A stretch of 49,188 nt of DNA from a virus, in IMG/VR virus record IMGVR_UViG_3300050045_000036, positions 1-49,188 of that record, one strand, 5' to 3'. The translations under genes were made by a program, and so were the position numbers. Below are positions 5,857-13,791 of this stretch, one piece after another (the first letter of the stretch is position 1; the number at the start of each line of letters is the position of its first letter). The notes below the pieces were generated by a model. It had not been told where the DNA came from and made no database searches. It saw only the letters and a list, made by a program, of their open reading frames with translations.

Positions 5857-8328
5857 ATGGCGAACTTCATCACAAAATTGTTCGACGGCATTGCACAGCG
5901 GAACCTTCCGCCTGCTGTCGAGCAACGTACCAGTCTGGAGAATCCGCAGACACCGCTGAGCTATCCCGCGGAGTGGCTGTTGGACATCTTCAACGGAGGT
6001 CGCACTGACTCAGGTATTCGTGTCAGTGAAATGACAGCGCTCCAAGTGGGCACAGTGTTCGCTTGCGTAAACGTCATCTCCGATGGTGTCTCTTCTCTGC
6101 CGCTGCATGTCTATCAGCGTGCCAAGATTTCTGGACGCGCCAGCAAGACGCTCGCGCTGGATTCACCGCTTTACAAGATCGTGCACACTGAGCCGAACCC
6201 CGAGATGACCAGCGCCGTATTCTTTAAGGTCGCCATGATCCATGCTCTACTCTGGGGCAACTCGTACTCGGAGATTGAGCGCGATGGCTCCGGACAGATA
6301 TGTGGACTCTGGCCACGCAATCCGGCACGCACTCGTCCAATCCGTTTGCTGAAGCCGATCATGTTCGAGGGAGACTTGCTGCCTGGCGGAACGCTGATGT
6401 ACGAAACATCCGACCAGCTCATGGACTCCAGCAGCTATGTCGTTGACCAGAATCCGGAAATGATGAACGTCGGATTGCGGCGCCTAGTGCTCGCGGAAAA
6501 CATGGTGCATGTCCCGGGGCTGTCTCTTGACGGTCGTCTTGGACAGAGCACAGTGTGGCTGGCGCGGCAGGCATTCGGTCTGGCACTCGCAACAGAGAAG
6601 TACGGCGCCAAGTTCTTTGGCAACGGCGCACGTCCGTCCGGCATCTTGACCTTCCCGAACAAGATGGAAGACAAGCAGATCGACACGGCTCGGCGCTCGT
6701 GGGCTGAAGCACACGGCGGAGAGAATCAATTCCGCGTGGCAGTGCTCGAAGACGGCGTGAAGTATACCAAGATCCAAGCCACACCTGAAGAAGGGCAGAT
6801 GCTGGAGACGCGCAAGTACGAGCGTGAAGAAATCTGCGCGATCTTCGGAGTGCCGGCGCACATGGTCTGCGCTCAAGACAAGGGCGGCAAGTCAAACGTT
6901 GAGCAGTCCAGCATCGAGTTCGTTCTGTACTGCCTGCATCCCTGGCTCAATCGCTGGGAGCAGGAGATGGAGCGCAAGCTATTCTCGAAGATGGGGCGCT
7001 CTGCCAGCAAGTACTTCGCGAAGTTCGACACGCGCAAGCTGATGTACCCCGATGCGGCAGCCCGCGCCACCTTCTACGCTTCCGGTAAGCAATGGGGCTT
7101 CCTGAACACGAATATCATTCTGGAAATGGAAGACATCAACCCGGTTGAGGATCCTAAGGTCGGTGAGACCTTCTGGATGCCGATTAACATGCAAGATGCT
7201 GGCGATCCGCAGAAGCTCGGCGCTGAGGACCAGAATGCTCTGGACATCAAGAAAGCCACTGCTGTTGCTGAGCACGGAGCGCAGATGGCGCAGGACACTG
7301 CGAAGGTCACTACGAACTTGCAGATGAAGACTGCGCAGCAAGCGCACGAGCACACAATGGCTCAGACGAAAGTCAGCAACAGTCACGAGCTGGCAAAGCA
7401 CAAGGCAGGGATTGCTCCTCCTGCGGCACCCGGAGCACCTGGGGCGCCTGCTGCTGGGAACGATGCAGGGGACCAGCCTGGACAGGCGAAGCGCACGATC
7501 ACAGACTTTGCAGAGATGCGCAGCGCCATGGAAACCTTGATGGAAGACGGCTTCCACTTCCGCAAGTCAGAATATGATGACGAGCTGGACGGAATCACCT
7601 ATACGTACCTGCATCCAGATCATCGGTCGGTACTGCTCACGTACAAGCAGGGACCTGTGGCAGTCGATGACAACAGTGTGGCTGCCGGCACGGGCAGAGA
7701 CAACATCGGAGAACTGTTCGCGGGCGGAGACTCACGGGACAAAGGTCCTGAGGGAAAGACCGACTACGTTCTGCGCCACGGCTGCACTAAAGCCAGCGAT
7801 GACGATGAGTACCGCGGCTGGGGAACTTACCCGCTCGACGCTGATGGAAAAGCTGAAGCGCTCGAAGCTGCCAAGTTCCTGCGCGACAAGGGTCTCATCA
7901 AGATCGTGACCAGCTCTCTTGTGCGGCATCAACAGACTGCACGGATCATTGCGAACGAGCTGGACATTCCCGTCGAGACTGACGAGAACTTCCGCACGCT
8001 GAACGTTGGAGACTTCATGGGCAAGAAGCGGAAAGTCTATGGCGAGAAGCTGCAAGAGTACTTGGACGATCCGAGCAAGGTGATCCCTGGCGGTGAGAGC
8101 GTCGACACGTTCATCAAGCGCAACGCTGGCGCCTTCGAGAAGGTGCGCTCTGACTCCCAGCAAACCCTGATCGTGACCAGCCGCAGCAACATCTTCGGCT
8201 TGATCGGTAAGGACACTGGAGAAGAGGTCAAGATCGCGAACCCTGGCGGAGTCTACACCCTGAACAACGGGAACAAGCTGGCACAGGTGCTCGGCGCTGC
8301 TGACACTGATACGCTGGCGGGTTCATAA
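5857..8328 (+). CDS. Portal protein fused to a histidine-phosphatase-like domain
   Basis: Residues about 1-440 are an HK97-family portal, the dodecameric ring through which DNA is packaged and ejected; typical parts are Thr-Val-Phe-Ala-Cys-Val-Asn-Val-Ile-Ser-Asp near 70 and Tyr-Glu-Arg-Glu-Glu-Ile-Cys near 320. An Ala/Met-rich helical segment and a Pro-Gly-Ala linker (to about 545) lead to a small unknown domain (about 548-610). Residues about 625-823 look like a histidine phosphatase (phosphoglycerate-mutase fold): RHG motif at Arg640-His641-Gly642, and Ser-Ser-Leu-Val-Arg690 followed by Gln-Thr-Ala. However, the usual acidic donor is Thr714 and the second catalytic histidine is Ser775, so enzyme activity is doubtful. 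At 823 aa it is nearly twice the usual portal length. Confidence 0.9.
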   Translation: MANFITKLFDGIAQRNLPPAVEQRTSLENPQTPLSYPAEWLLDIFNGGRTDSGIRVSEMTALQVGTVFACVNVISDGVSSLPLHVYQRAKISGRASKTLALDSPLYKIVHTEPNPEMTSAVFFKVAMIHALLWGNSYSEIERDGSGQICGLWPRNPARTRPIRLLKPIMFEGDLLPGGTLMYETSDQLMDSSSYVVDQNPEMMNVGLRRLVLAENMVHVPGLSLDGRLGQSTVWLARQAFGLALATEKYGAKFFGNGARPSGILTFPNKMEDKQIDTARRSWAEAHGGENQFRVAVLEDGVKYTKIQATPEEGQMLETRKYEREEICAIFGVPAHMVCAQDKGGKSNVEQSSIEFVLYCLHPWLNRWEQEMERKLFSKMGRSASKYFAKFDTRKLMYPDAAARATFYASGKQWGFLNTNIILEMEDINPVEDPKVGETFWMPINMQDAGDPQKLGAEDQNALDIKKATAVAEHGAQMAQDTAKVTTNLQMKTAQQAHEHTMAQTKVSNSHELAKHKAGIAPPAAPGAPGAPAAGNDAGDQPGQAKRTITDFAEMRSAMETLMEDGFHFRKSEYDDELDGITYTYLHPDHRSVLLTYKQGPVAVDDNSVAAGTGRDNIGELFAGGDSRDKGPEGKTDYVLRHGCTKASDDDEYRGWGTYPLDADGKAEALEAAKFLRDKGLIKIVTSSLVRHQQTARIIANELDIPVETDENFRTLNVGDFMGKKRKVYGEKLQEYLDDPSKVIPGGESVDTFIKRNAGAFEKVRSDSQQTLIVTSRSNIFGLIGKDTGEEVKIANPGGVYTLNNGNKLAQVLGAADTDTLAGS

Positions 8329-8338
8329 CGTAATCGGA

Positions 8339-8391
8339 TTGTCAACCTTAAGGATGCAAAGGTTGACAAACGTAAACCGAAAGGTTGACAA
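8339..8391 (+). promoter_or_regulatory. Alternative-pairing hairpin element over a start codon
   Basis: TTGTCAACCTT (8339-8349) can pair perfectly over 11 bp with AAGGTTGACAA at 8359-8369, or equally with an identical copy at 8381-8391. The second copy contains the Shine-Dalgarno (AAAGG) and the A of the ATG of the next gene. The two foldings exclude each other: one leaves the start site free, the other hides it. The repeats also each contain TTGACA, so a protein operator or -35 role is an alternative. Confidence 0.5.
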
Positions 8392-8666
8392 TGACGACCG
8401 CTTTGACTGTGAACAATCCGACGGCGCTTGTGAAGCATGAGCACAAGCCGCCTGCGCTCATCCACAAGCGCAAGCCGTACAAGAATCAAGTTCAGGACCA
8501 CGACCCGAAGTTGTGGAACCGCGCAAGACAGATCGCATGGATCCGCGCGAACTTCCGCAAGAAGGTCTGGCTCAAGTGGAACAACGGCAACATGGGTTGG
8601 CTGACACAGACGCCTGCCGTTGAGCTAATTCGCACGGGTCAGGCGAAGATGTTCCGACTGGGATAA
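8391..8666 (+). CDS. Basic hypothetical protein, 91 aa
   Basis: Not recognised. The ATG at 8391 is chosen because AAAGG lies six bases before it; a TTG two codons upstream falls inside the repeat element. The protein is Lys/Arg- and Trp-rich with a conserved-looking C-terminal part (Thr-Pro-Ala-Val-Glu-Leu-Ile-Arg). It lies between portal and protease and is probably a minor head or accessory factor, possibly nucleic-acid binding given its charge. Its start region may be controlled by the hairpin element just upstream. Confidence 0.55.
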   Translation: MTTALTVNNPTALVKHEHKPPALIHKRKPYKNQVQDHDPKLWNRARQIAWIRANFRKKVWLKWNNGNMGWLTQTPAVELIRTGQAKMFRLG

Positions 8667-8676
8667 AGGGGGAGCA

Positions 8677-8844
8677 ATGCAGCGCATCATTGACCAGCTC
8701 GATGAAATACTGGAGGGCTTCGACGAGAAGGCGCCGATGGGTCACCGTTTCCATACACCAACACGGCAAGACTTCGTCGCGCTCACGAAGTGTGTGAAGC
8801 AGATGGCAGAGCAGATACAGAATGAAGGGATCGAAATTGACTGA
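8677..8844 (+). CDS. Small helical protein, 55 aa
   Basis: Short gene with a strong GGGGGAG ribosome binding site five bases before the ATG. It encodes an amphipathic, acidic helical protein (Ile-Ile-Asp-Gln-Leu-Asp-Glu-Ile-Leu-Glu start) without cysteines or membrane segments. The 3' end overlaps the next start by 23 bp, indicating coupled translation. Function unknown. Confidence 0.55.
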   Translation: MQRIIDQLDEILEGFDEKAPMGHRFHTPTRQDFVALTKCVKQMAEQIQNEGIEID

Positions 8845-9634
8845 AGCGTTTCAGCAGCGCGTCATGGAACTGATGTCGGATCCGCTCTTCACCAAGAACA
8901 TGGGGAAAGCGCTGCCGCAGGCAGAGCCCTACAAGGCGCTCGGTGATGGCTTCGGCAACATCAGCGGTCAGGCATTCCCTGAGACGTGCTCCTGTCTCTG
9001 TCAGAATCCGGAAGTGTTCGGACCGCAGGGCGAGCCTCTATTCCGCTTCAGTGAAGACCAGCCCCGAGATCCTGATGGGAAGTTTGCGAGCGGATCAGGT
9101 AGCATGTGGAAGAAAGAAGAAGATGAACCTGACCACGTGAAAAAATTCTATGATCGTAAGCATGTAGCTGCTGACAAGGTGGTCGTTGACCAGCATGTAT
9201 TACCACATCATGTGGATGCTATCAAAGATGCAATGTCTTCTGGTACTAAATTTGATGTTGCTACAGCGGTAGCGAATGGAGATGGAACGTATACAGTAGA
9301 AGACGGCAGTCACAGAGTCACAGCAGCTAAGAATCTTGGAGAGGAAACAATACCGATACGCGTGATGAAAGAAGATTCTCGCTCATTCAATCCTGAGCAG
9401 CCGCGCGACAAGTCCGGAGTGTTCTCGATGGGCAACGTTGCCAAGTTCGAGAGCGAGGAAAAGGGGCTGATCGCATACGTCACCAAGTTCGAGGGTAAGT
9501 TCCATGTGAACGTGCTCAAAGCGGGTCAGCCGTGCCTGCCTGGCGCGATCTACTCTGACAAGCAGCAAGCCATCGACAAGGCGAAGGAGTTGCTGGCGGA
9601 GTTGAAGGTGAAGCCCGTCACAGGACAGCAGTAA
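8822..9634 (+). CDS. ParB-fold domain protein in the head module, 270 aa
   Basis: N-terminal 80 residues are a helical lead with a Cys pair (Cys-Ser-Cys-Leu-Cys). A linker of the type Gln-Pro-Arg-Asp-Pro-Asp-Gly-Lys-Phe-Ala-Ser-Gly (near 80-91), common in phage structural proteins, follows. Residues about 110-185 resemble the ParB/sulfiredoxin N-terminal fold: Val-Glu-Asp-Gly-Ser-His-Arg-Val-Thr-Ala-Ala-Lys with a following Ile-Pro-Ile-Arg-Val strand. A second similar linker (Glu-Gln-Pro-Arg-Asp-Lys-Ser-Gly) near 193 leads to a C-terminal alpha/beta module. Such proteins can be nucleases or nucleotide-binding proteins carried in the capsid; here the role is unproven. The stop overlaps the first possible start of the protease. 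Confidence 0.6.
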   Translation: MKGSKLTEAFQQRVMELMSDPLFTKNMGKALPQAEPYKALGDGFGNISGQAFPETCSCLCQNPEVFGPQGEPLFRFSEDQPRDPDGKFASGSGSMWKKEEDEPDHVKKFYDRKHVAADKVVVDQHVLPHHVDAIKDAMSSGTKFDVATAVANGDGTYTVEDGSHRVTAAKNLGEETIPIRVMKEDSRSFNPEQPRDKSGVFSMGNVAKFESEEKGLIAYVTKFEGKFHVNVLKAGQPCLPGAIYSDKQQAIDKAKELLAELKVKPVTGQQ

Positions 9635-9648
9635 TGATGAGGAGAACT

Positions 9649-11589
9649 ATGTCGGCAAAGCGCTGGCCGTTGCAGGTTAAGACACGGCAGGGAATGGGCT
9701 TTGAGGCTGGACTCATGAGTCCCGGCGCCGGCGGCAATCAAGCCAGTGATGGCGGACAAGCTGCCGACCCTGAGATGCTTCTGCGTGCGCAAGAGCAGCA
9801 CGTCACCACCGGCAAGTTCACAAAAGCTACGACACAATCGCTGGCATCCTCTACCGCCGATGCCGCGGGGCACAACAGCACCAAGTTCGAAGTCGGAGAT
9901 GAAGTCAAGAGCAAGTCGGGCGGATCTGGAGTTGTCAGCAGCATGGAAGACGGGATCCTCACCGTAAAGACCGACGACGGGAAGACTGAGAAGTGGCAAG
10001 CAGTCCTCACCGATAAGAGGGAGACAATGAGCACCAACATCGAAATCCGTTATGCATCCAAAATGACTGTTGAAGAGCGCGGCGATCAGGGCGATGAAAT
10101 GGCGCTCGTCGGTTACGCTGCTACTTACAACAGCCTTTCGAATCCGCTGCCGCAGGGGTTTGTCGAGAAGATTGCCCCCGGCGCATTCGATCGCGCTCTG
10201 GCTGAGAAACAGGACTGCCGGTGCCTCTTCAATCATGACTCCAGCCGCGTGCTCGGTCGTGTTTCTTCCGGCACATTGAAACTTTCTTCGGATGATAAGG
10301 GCTTGAAATTCCGTTGCCTTCTGGATCCGAACCAGCAAGCACACCGAGACCTCCACGCCGCTGTCAAGCGGGGAGACATCAGCGATTGTTCGTTTGCGTT
10401 CTCTCCGAACGGAGTGGATGGACACGACTTCGACGATGTCCGCCAGCAAGATGGTTCGTGGCTGATGATTCGCACCTTGAAGGACGTGAATCTGTACGAT
10501 GTCTCGGCTGTCACACATCCTGCATATAATGACACTTCAGTATCAGCGAGGGACGCTCAAATGACACCTGAAATCCGAAGCATCGTGACCAAGCTGCTCG
10601 AAAAGCGAGCGCAGACCGAGAAGCGGGACGCATTCGATTGTCTCGAAGATTACATCGGCGCCATCAGCAAAGCAATGGCGGAGAAGTTCCCCTGCGAGCC
10701 CGTAGAGGGAGACGGCGGCGCTTGCTGCTCTTCTTACGGCAAGTTCTACATTCTGGAGACGCACGTCGATCACGTGATCGCTTGCAATAACTACGGTCCC
10801 GGACCGCAGGAGTTCGTGAGCATCCCCTATGTCATCAGCCCTGACGGTGATGGCTTCGTGTTCGGCACTCCAGTACCGATGGAGAAAGAATACGTGCCCG
10901 CTGAGCGCACCGCGAAGAAAGTTGAAGAGCATCGCGCGATGCACTCTGGACACATGCAAGCGATTGCAGACCAGCATGCTGCCGCGGCAGCGGAACACAA
11001 TGCCATGAGCGATGCTCATGCTGCCGCATCCACTGAGCACAGCGCACATGCTGACGCGCATCAAGAAGTGGCCGACGACGCTGCCAAAGAAGCTGAGCGC
11101 ATGAAGAAGTGCGAAGACTCCGACGGCGACTGCGCTGTCAAGGGCTGCCGATGTCAGAACTGCCGTTGCGATGACTGCGACGTCTGGGACGATGAAGACA
11201 TTGACGGCGAGAATCAAGACGACCGCTCCAAGCGCATGCTGGCAAAGTATGGCGCCGAGAAGCGCGATGCTGCTGGGAAGACTCTCACCAAGAAGGTTGG
11301 CGGGAAGAACTTGCCGGCAAGCGCATTCGCATCGGTCGGTGATCCGAATGACACCAGCACTTGGAAGCTGCCTGTCCATGACAAGGCGCATGCTGACAAT
11401 GCTGCTGCCCGCCTCGACCAGACTGCCGACATCGACAAAGATGCCGCCAAAGCCAAGATCGAAGCAGCGCAGAAGAAGTTCGGGGAGAAGACTGACACGC
11501 GCTCTATCGACCCCAACGCGCTGCCGATGAGCACAGAAGAAGTCGAAGACACGCTCAATCGTCTGCGGCTCAAGACAATGATTCTGTAA
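9649..11589 (+). CDS. Prohead protease (HK97 type) with extra N- and C-terminal domains
   Basis: Capsid maturation protease that cleaves head proteins inside the procapsid. I choose ATG 9649, five bases after GGAG; an ATG at 9634 overlaps the previous stop. The protease core spans about residues 130-305, with the catalytic His in Phe-Asn-His-Asp (His 196) and the catalytic Ser in Asp-Cys-Ser-Phe-Ala-Phe (Ser 248). Before it lies a Tudor-like Val-Gly-Asp-Glu-Val module (about 80-125). After it come an unknown domain (310-420), an Ala/His-rich coiled coil (about 425-480, scaffold-like), a Cys-rich acidic cluster (about 490-515) and a DUF6582-like module (Leu-Pro-Ala-Ser-Ala-Phe, about 545-620). 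At 646 aa it is two to three times the usual size. Confidence 0.9.
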   Translation: MSAKRWPLQVKTRQGMGFEAGLMSPGAGGNQASDGGQAADPEMLLRAQEQHVTTGKFTKATTQSLASSTADAAGHNSTKFEVGDEVKSKSGGSGVVSSMEDGILTVKTDDGKTEKWQAVLTDKRETMSTNIEIRYASKMTVEERGDQGDEMALVGYAATYNSLSNPLPQGFVEKIAPGAFDRALAEKQDCRCLFNHDSSRVLGRVSSGTLKLSSDDKGLKFRCLLDPNQQAHRDLHAAVKRGDISDCSFAFSPNGVDGHDFDDVRQQDGSWLMIRTLKDVNLYDVSAVTHPAYNDTSVSARDAQMTPEIRSIVTKLLEKRAQTEKRDAFDCLEDYIGAISKAMAEKFPCEPVEGDGGACCSSYGKFYILETHVDHVIACNNYGPGPQEFVSIPYVISPDGDGFVFGTPVPMEKEYVPAERTAKKVEEHRAMHSGHMQAIADQHAAAAAEHNAMSDAHAAASTEHSAHADAHQEVADDAAKEAERMKKCEDSDGDCAVKGCRCQNCRCDDCDVWDDEDIDGENQDDRSKRMLAKYGAEKRDAAGKTLTKKVGGKNLPASAFASVGDPNDTSTWKLPVHDKAHADNAAARLDQTADIDKDAAKAKIEAAQKKFGEKTDTRSIDPNALPMSTEEVEDTLNRLRLKTMIL

Positions 11590-11621
11590 GAAGGATGCTG
11601 CAAAGTTCTGACAGATGGGCT

Positions 11622-11646
11622 GTCACACTTTGGCAGTCAAGAAGAG
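11622..11646 (+). promoter_or_regulatory. GTCACA element before the first capsid gene
   Basis: GTCACA (11622-11627), 9 bp, TCAAGA (11637-11642), AGAGG, which is also the ribosome binding region. The -10-like box is poor. GTCACA is part of a TGACAG/CTGTCA hairpin arm. Confidence 0.35.
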
Positions 11647-11655
11647 GACACTTCA

Positions 11656-12810
11656 ATGGCGAAATATCTGACACCGGCGCAGCAAGAGATTCGCAACCTG
11701 CTGAATGAGGCAGACGAACTCTCTCGGCGCTCTGAACCGAGCAAGCAGGACACAGCGCGATCGGCGTACATCTACGCCAAAATCAAAGCGCTGTCCTCGG
11801 GCATTGACGCTGTGGACTATCGGACGCAGTTCTTCTCCGACCTGTTCCGCGGCAGAGCGCCCAAAGCTGAAGTACGCGCCACGCCGCTCGAAGCTGGAAC
11901 ACAGTCGATCACGTACAGCGGCGGGAATGAAGGCGGCTATCTCGTTCCGCAAGAGTACCATGACGAAGTGATCTTCGGTATGGCGCAGTACGATCCTCTT
12001 CTGAACAAGGACATCGTCACTCTGATCGAGTCGAAAGACCAGTCGCTCAGACCGTACACAGTTCCCGGCTGGGACATGAGCACTTTCGCTGCTGTCAAAG
12101 TCTCGGAGAATGCACAACAGATTCCGCAGACCACGCCGCCTGCTGCGAGCGGAGTAATACTCGGTGGCTACAAGTACATGGCTAGCCTGCCCGTAACAAA
12201 CGAGCTGGAAGAGGACATGTACGAAGTCACCCAAAAATTGATGGCTGATGCTTTCACTGTCGCGTTCGCGCGCGGCATCGGCGCTGACTTGATTCTCGGT
12301 TCAGGCACGAACGCGCCACAAGGCGTGATTGCCGGAACGACCAGTGCTTACACGCTTGCCGCTCTCGGTGTTGTGTCTCTCACTGACATTGAAAACATCT
12401 ATTTCAAAGTGAATCGCTTCCACCGCGCTTCTCCCAAGTGTGCTTGGCTGATGAATGATGCCGCATACCAGATGACGCGCAAGGCTGCGGACACTGTTGG
12501 CAACCCGCTTTTGAAGATCATCAAGGACAAGGAAACACTGATGGGCAAGCCCGTGTACATCTGCCCTTCTCTGCCCTTGTACAATCCCTCGCTTGGCACA
12601 CAGGCTGCTGGTTCATTTTGCGCATTCGGTGACTTGAGCCATATGTATGTGCGCGTGTCCCGCCTCAGCGTATCGCGGTCGACACAGGCTGCTGGCTATG
12701 CCGAGAACGGCAAAGCGCTCTACCGCGGGCTGATGCGTGCTGATGCGAAAGTATTTGATCCGTCAAGCGGCGCTACACCTCCGATTGTGACTGCCGCACT
12801 GCACAGCTAA
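11656..12810 (+). CDS. Major capsid protein, HK97 fold (first copy)
   Basis: 384 aa. N-terminal helical (delta-like) segment up to about residue 75 with many charged residues, then Ser-Gly-Gly-Asn-Glu-Gly-Gly-Tyr-Leu-Val-Pro (about 92-102), the characteristic beginning of the HK97 core, and Gly-Ser-Gly-Thr-Asn-Ala-Pro-Gln-Gly (about 216-224), a common capsid signature. The C-terminal domain ends with Lys-Ala-Leu-Tyr-Arg-Gly-Leu-Met-Arg-Ala-Asp-Ala. It forms the icosahedral shell. It directly follows the protease, the normal order. A second, clearly different HK97-fold capsid gene follows at 13792. Confidence 0.88.
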   Translation: MAKYLTPAQQEIRNLLNEADELSRRSEPSKQDTARSAYIYAKIKALSSGIDAVDYRTQFFSDLFRGRAPKAEVRATPLEAGTQSITYSGGNEGGYLVPQEYHDEVIFGMAQYDPLLNKDIVTLIESKDQSLRPYTVPGWDMSTFAAVKVSENAQQIPQTTPPAASGVILGGYKYMASLPVTNELEEDMYEVTQKLMADAFTVAFARGIGADLILGSGTNAPQGVIAGTTSAYTLAALGVVSLTDIENIYFKVNRFHRASPKCAWLMNDAAYQMTRKAADTVGNPLLKIIKDKETLMGKPVYICPSLPLYNPSLGTQAAGSFCAFGDLSHMYVRVSRLSVSRSTQAAGYAENGKALYRGLMRADAKVFDPSSGATPPIVTAALHS

Positions 12811-12821
12811 GGGGCTGAGCT

Positions 12822-13115
12822 ATGGAGAAGCGCAACGTCCGGTCCGAAAGGACCGGAAGCTGCTACCGAGTCTGGGCAGACCTTCGTGTCGCAGACTTGC
12901 TGGCGATTCAATTCAATGCAGACCGCGCCGATGCCGCATGGGGCAATGACGGCGATCTTGTTCGGATGTATGCTGCCATGACTACGACTCCGCCACCGAT
13001 CAAGATTAGAGCCGTCGGCGATCATTATGAAGTCGCAGATGGCGGACACAGATTAGCAGCCGCAAGACTTCGTGGCGATGAGTGGATCCCAACGATTGAG
13101 TTGCCAACAAGTTAG
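12822..13115 (+). CDS. Small ParB-fold protein, 97 aa
   Basis: The C-terminal half has Tyr-Glu-Val-Ala-Asp-Gly-Gly-His-Arg-Leu-Ala-Ala-Ala-Arg followed by Trp-Ile-Pro-Thr-Ile-Glu-Leu, the core pattern of the ParB/sulfiredoxin-like N-terminal domain. The N-terminal half would contribute the preceding helix and strand. Only the fold unit is present: no helix-turn-helix and no C-terminal dimerisation domain, so this is not a partition protein. It begins 11 bp after the first capsid gene and its stop overlaps the stop of an opposing HNH gene. It shares the motif with the protein at 8822-9634. Confidence 0.6.
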   Translation: MEKRNVRSERTGSCYRVWADLRVADLLAIQFNADRADAAWGNDGDLVRMYAAMTTTPPPIKIRAVGDHYEVADGGHRLAAARLRGDEWIPTIELPTS

Positions 13116-13621
13116 CGGACAGCGATTTTGTTGTGCAGAGCAAGCCGCGCTTTAGCAAGTGCCGCTAATCTAGCTGTGCTCTTAGTCCGCCCTCCAGCGC
13201 TACAAGCTGTCTGGCGTTGTTCTCTTGTGAGTGCAAGTCCGCCTTTTCTTCCGCCTGCTTTTCCGCCTTTGCTCTGCATTCCAGCAGCAAAAATTCCAAT
13301 GCCGTTTTCTTTGCACTTGCGCCCGCTGATACTGCCACCTTTTCTTCCGCCCTCATTGGCGCTAGCAATCCACTTAGATTGCGCCCACAGTTCAGGGACG
13401 GATACGTGCAGCAACTCATGAGCGTGCGCATGATCTCCCACAGTGAGTGTGATCAGATTCTCTGGAAAGCCTTCCGCAAACTCAGGGAACTGCTTGCGCG
13501 GACAGATATGATGGTCGTGAGTGTTCCAAGCTTTCTCAGTCTTGTGCTCACTGAGAAAGTGGAAATAGACAGAGAAGTCTGCTTCAGGATAGCGCTTTTC
13601 GAGTTCAGTTCTCGGATTCAT
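13112..13621 (-). CDS. HNH homing endonuclease, minus-strand family member 1
   Basis: 169 aa. The N-terminal start Asn-Pro-Arg-x-x-Leu-x-x-Arg-Tyr-Pro-x-x-Asp-Phe and the core Asp-His-His-Ile-Cys-Pro-Arg-Lys-Gln-Phe-Pro-Glu (near residues 36-47) are shared with the genes at 21200 and 23362. The core continues with Asn-Leu-Ile-Thr-Leu-x-x-x-Asp-His-x-x-Ala-His, the usual HNH layout. The C-terminal half is rich in Gly-Gly-Arg-Lys-Gly-Gly repeats, like NUMOD-type DNA-binding repeats. Unlike the other two, it lacks the C-terminal Cys pair. It lies between the ParB-like stop and the promoter of the second capsid gene, antisense to its neighbours. Confidence 0.8.
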   Translation of the reverse strand: MNPRTELEKRYPEADFSVYFHFLSEHKTEKAWNTHDHHICPRKQFPEFAEGFPENLITLTVGDHAHAHELLHVSVPELWAQSKWIASANEGGRKGGSISGRKCKENGIGIFAAGMQSKGGKAGGRKGGLALTREQRQTACSAGGRTKSTARLAALAKARLALHNKIAVR

Positions 13622-13680
13622 TTCTTTTCAATTCAACAGTTTAACAGACCTTAAAAATAAAATCAACAATTTTCTTACCC

Positions 13681-13705
13681 GTCACAGGATGCGGATATAT
13701 TGTAG
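13681..13705 (+). promoter_or_regulatory. GTCACA late-type promoter (GTAG class)
   Basis: GTCACA (13681-13686), 9 bp, TATATT (13696-13701), GTAG. It lies about 90 bp before the second capsid gene, and the predicted leader starts with a hairpin (TGCCCG 13712-13717, CGGGCA 13729-13734). Confidence 0.7.
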
Positions 13706-13791
13706 TGCTCCTGCCCGAGAGTTGATTGCGGGCAAAATCCCGCTGTAAACAATCCCAAAACTCAACTCAAAAGGAAAAGGAAGGTTTTGCT

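Noticed and set aside
10510-10534. GTCACA, 9 bp, TATAAT inside the prohead protease gene, a perfect-looking promoter copy
   Set aside because: The bases encode a conserved protease segment (Ala-Val-Thr-His-Pro-Ala-Tyr-Asn-Asp-Thr) and no GAGG or GTAG follows. It may still act as an internal promoter, but coding constraint explains it.
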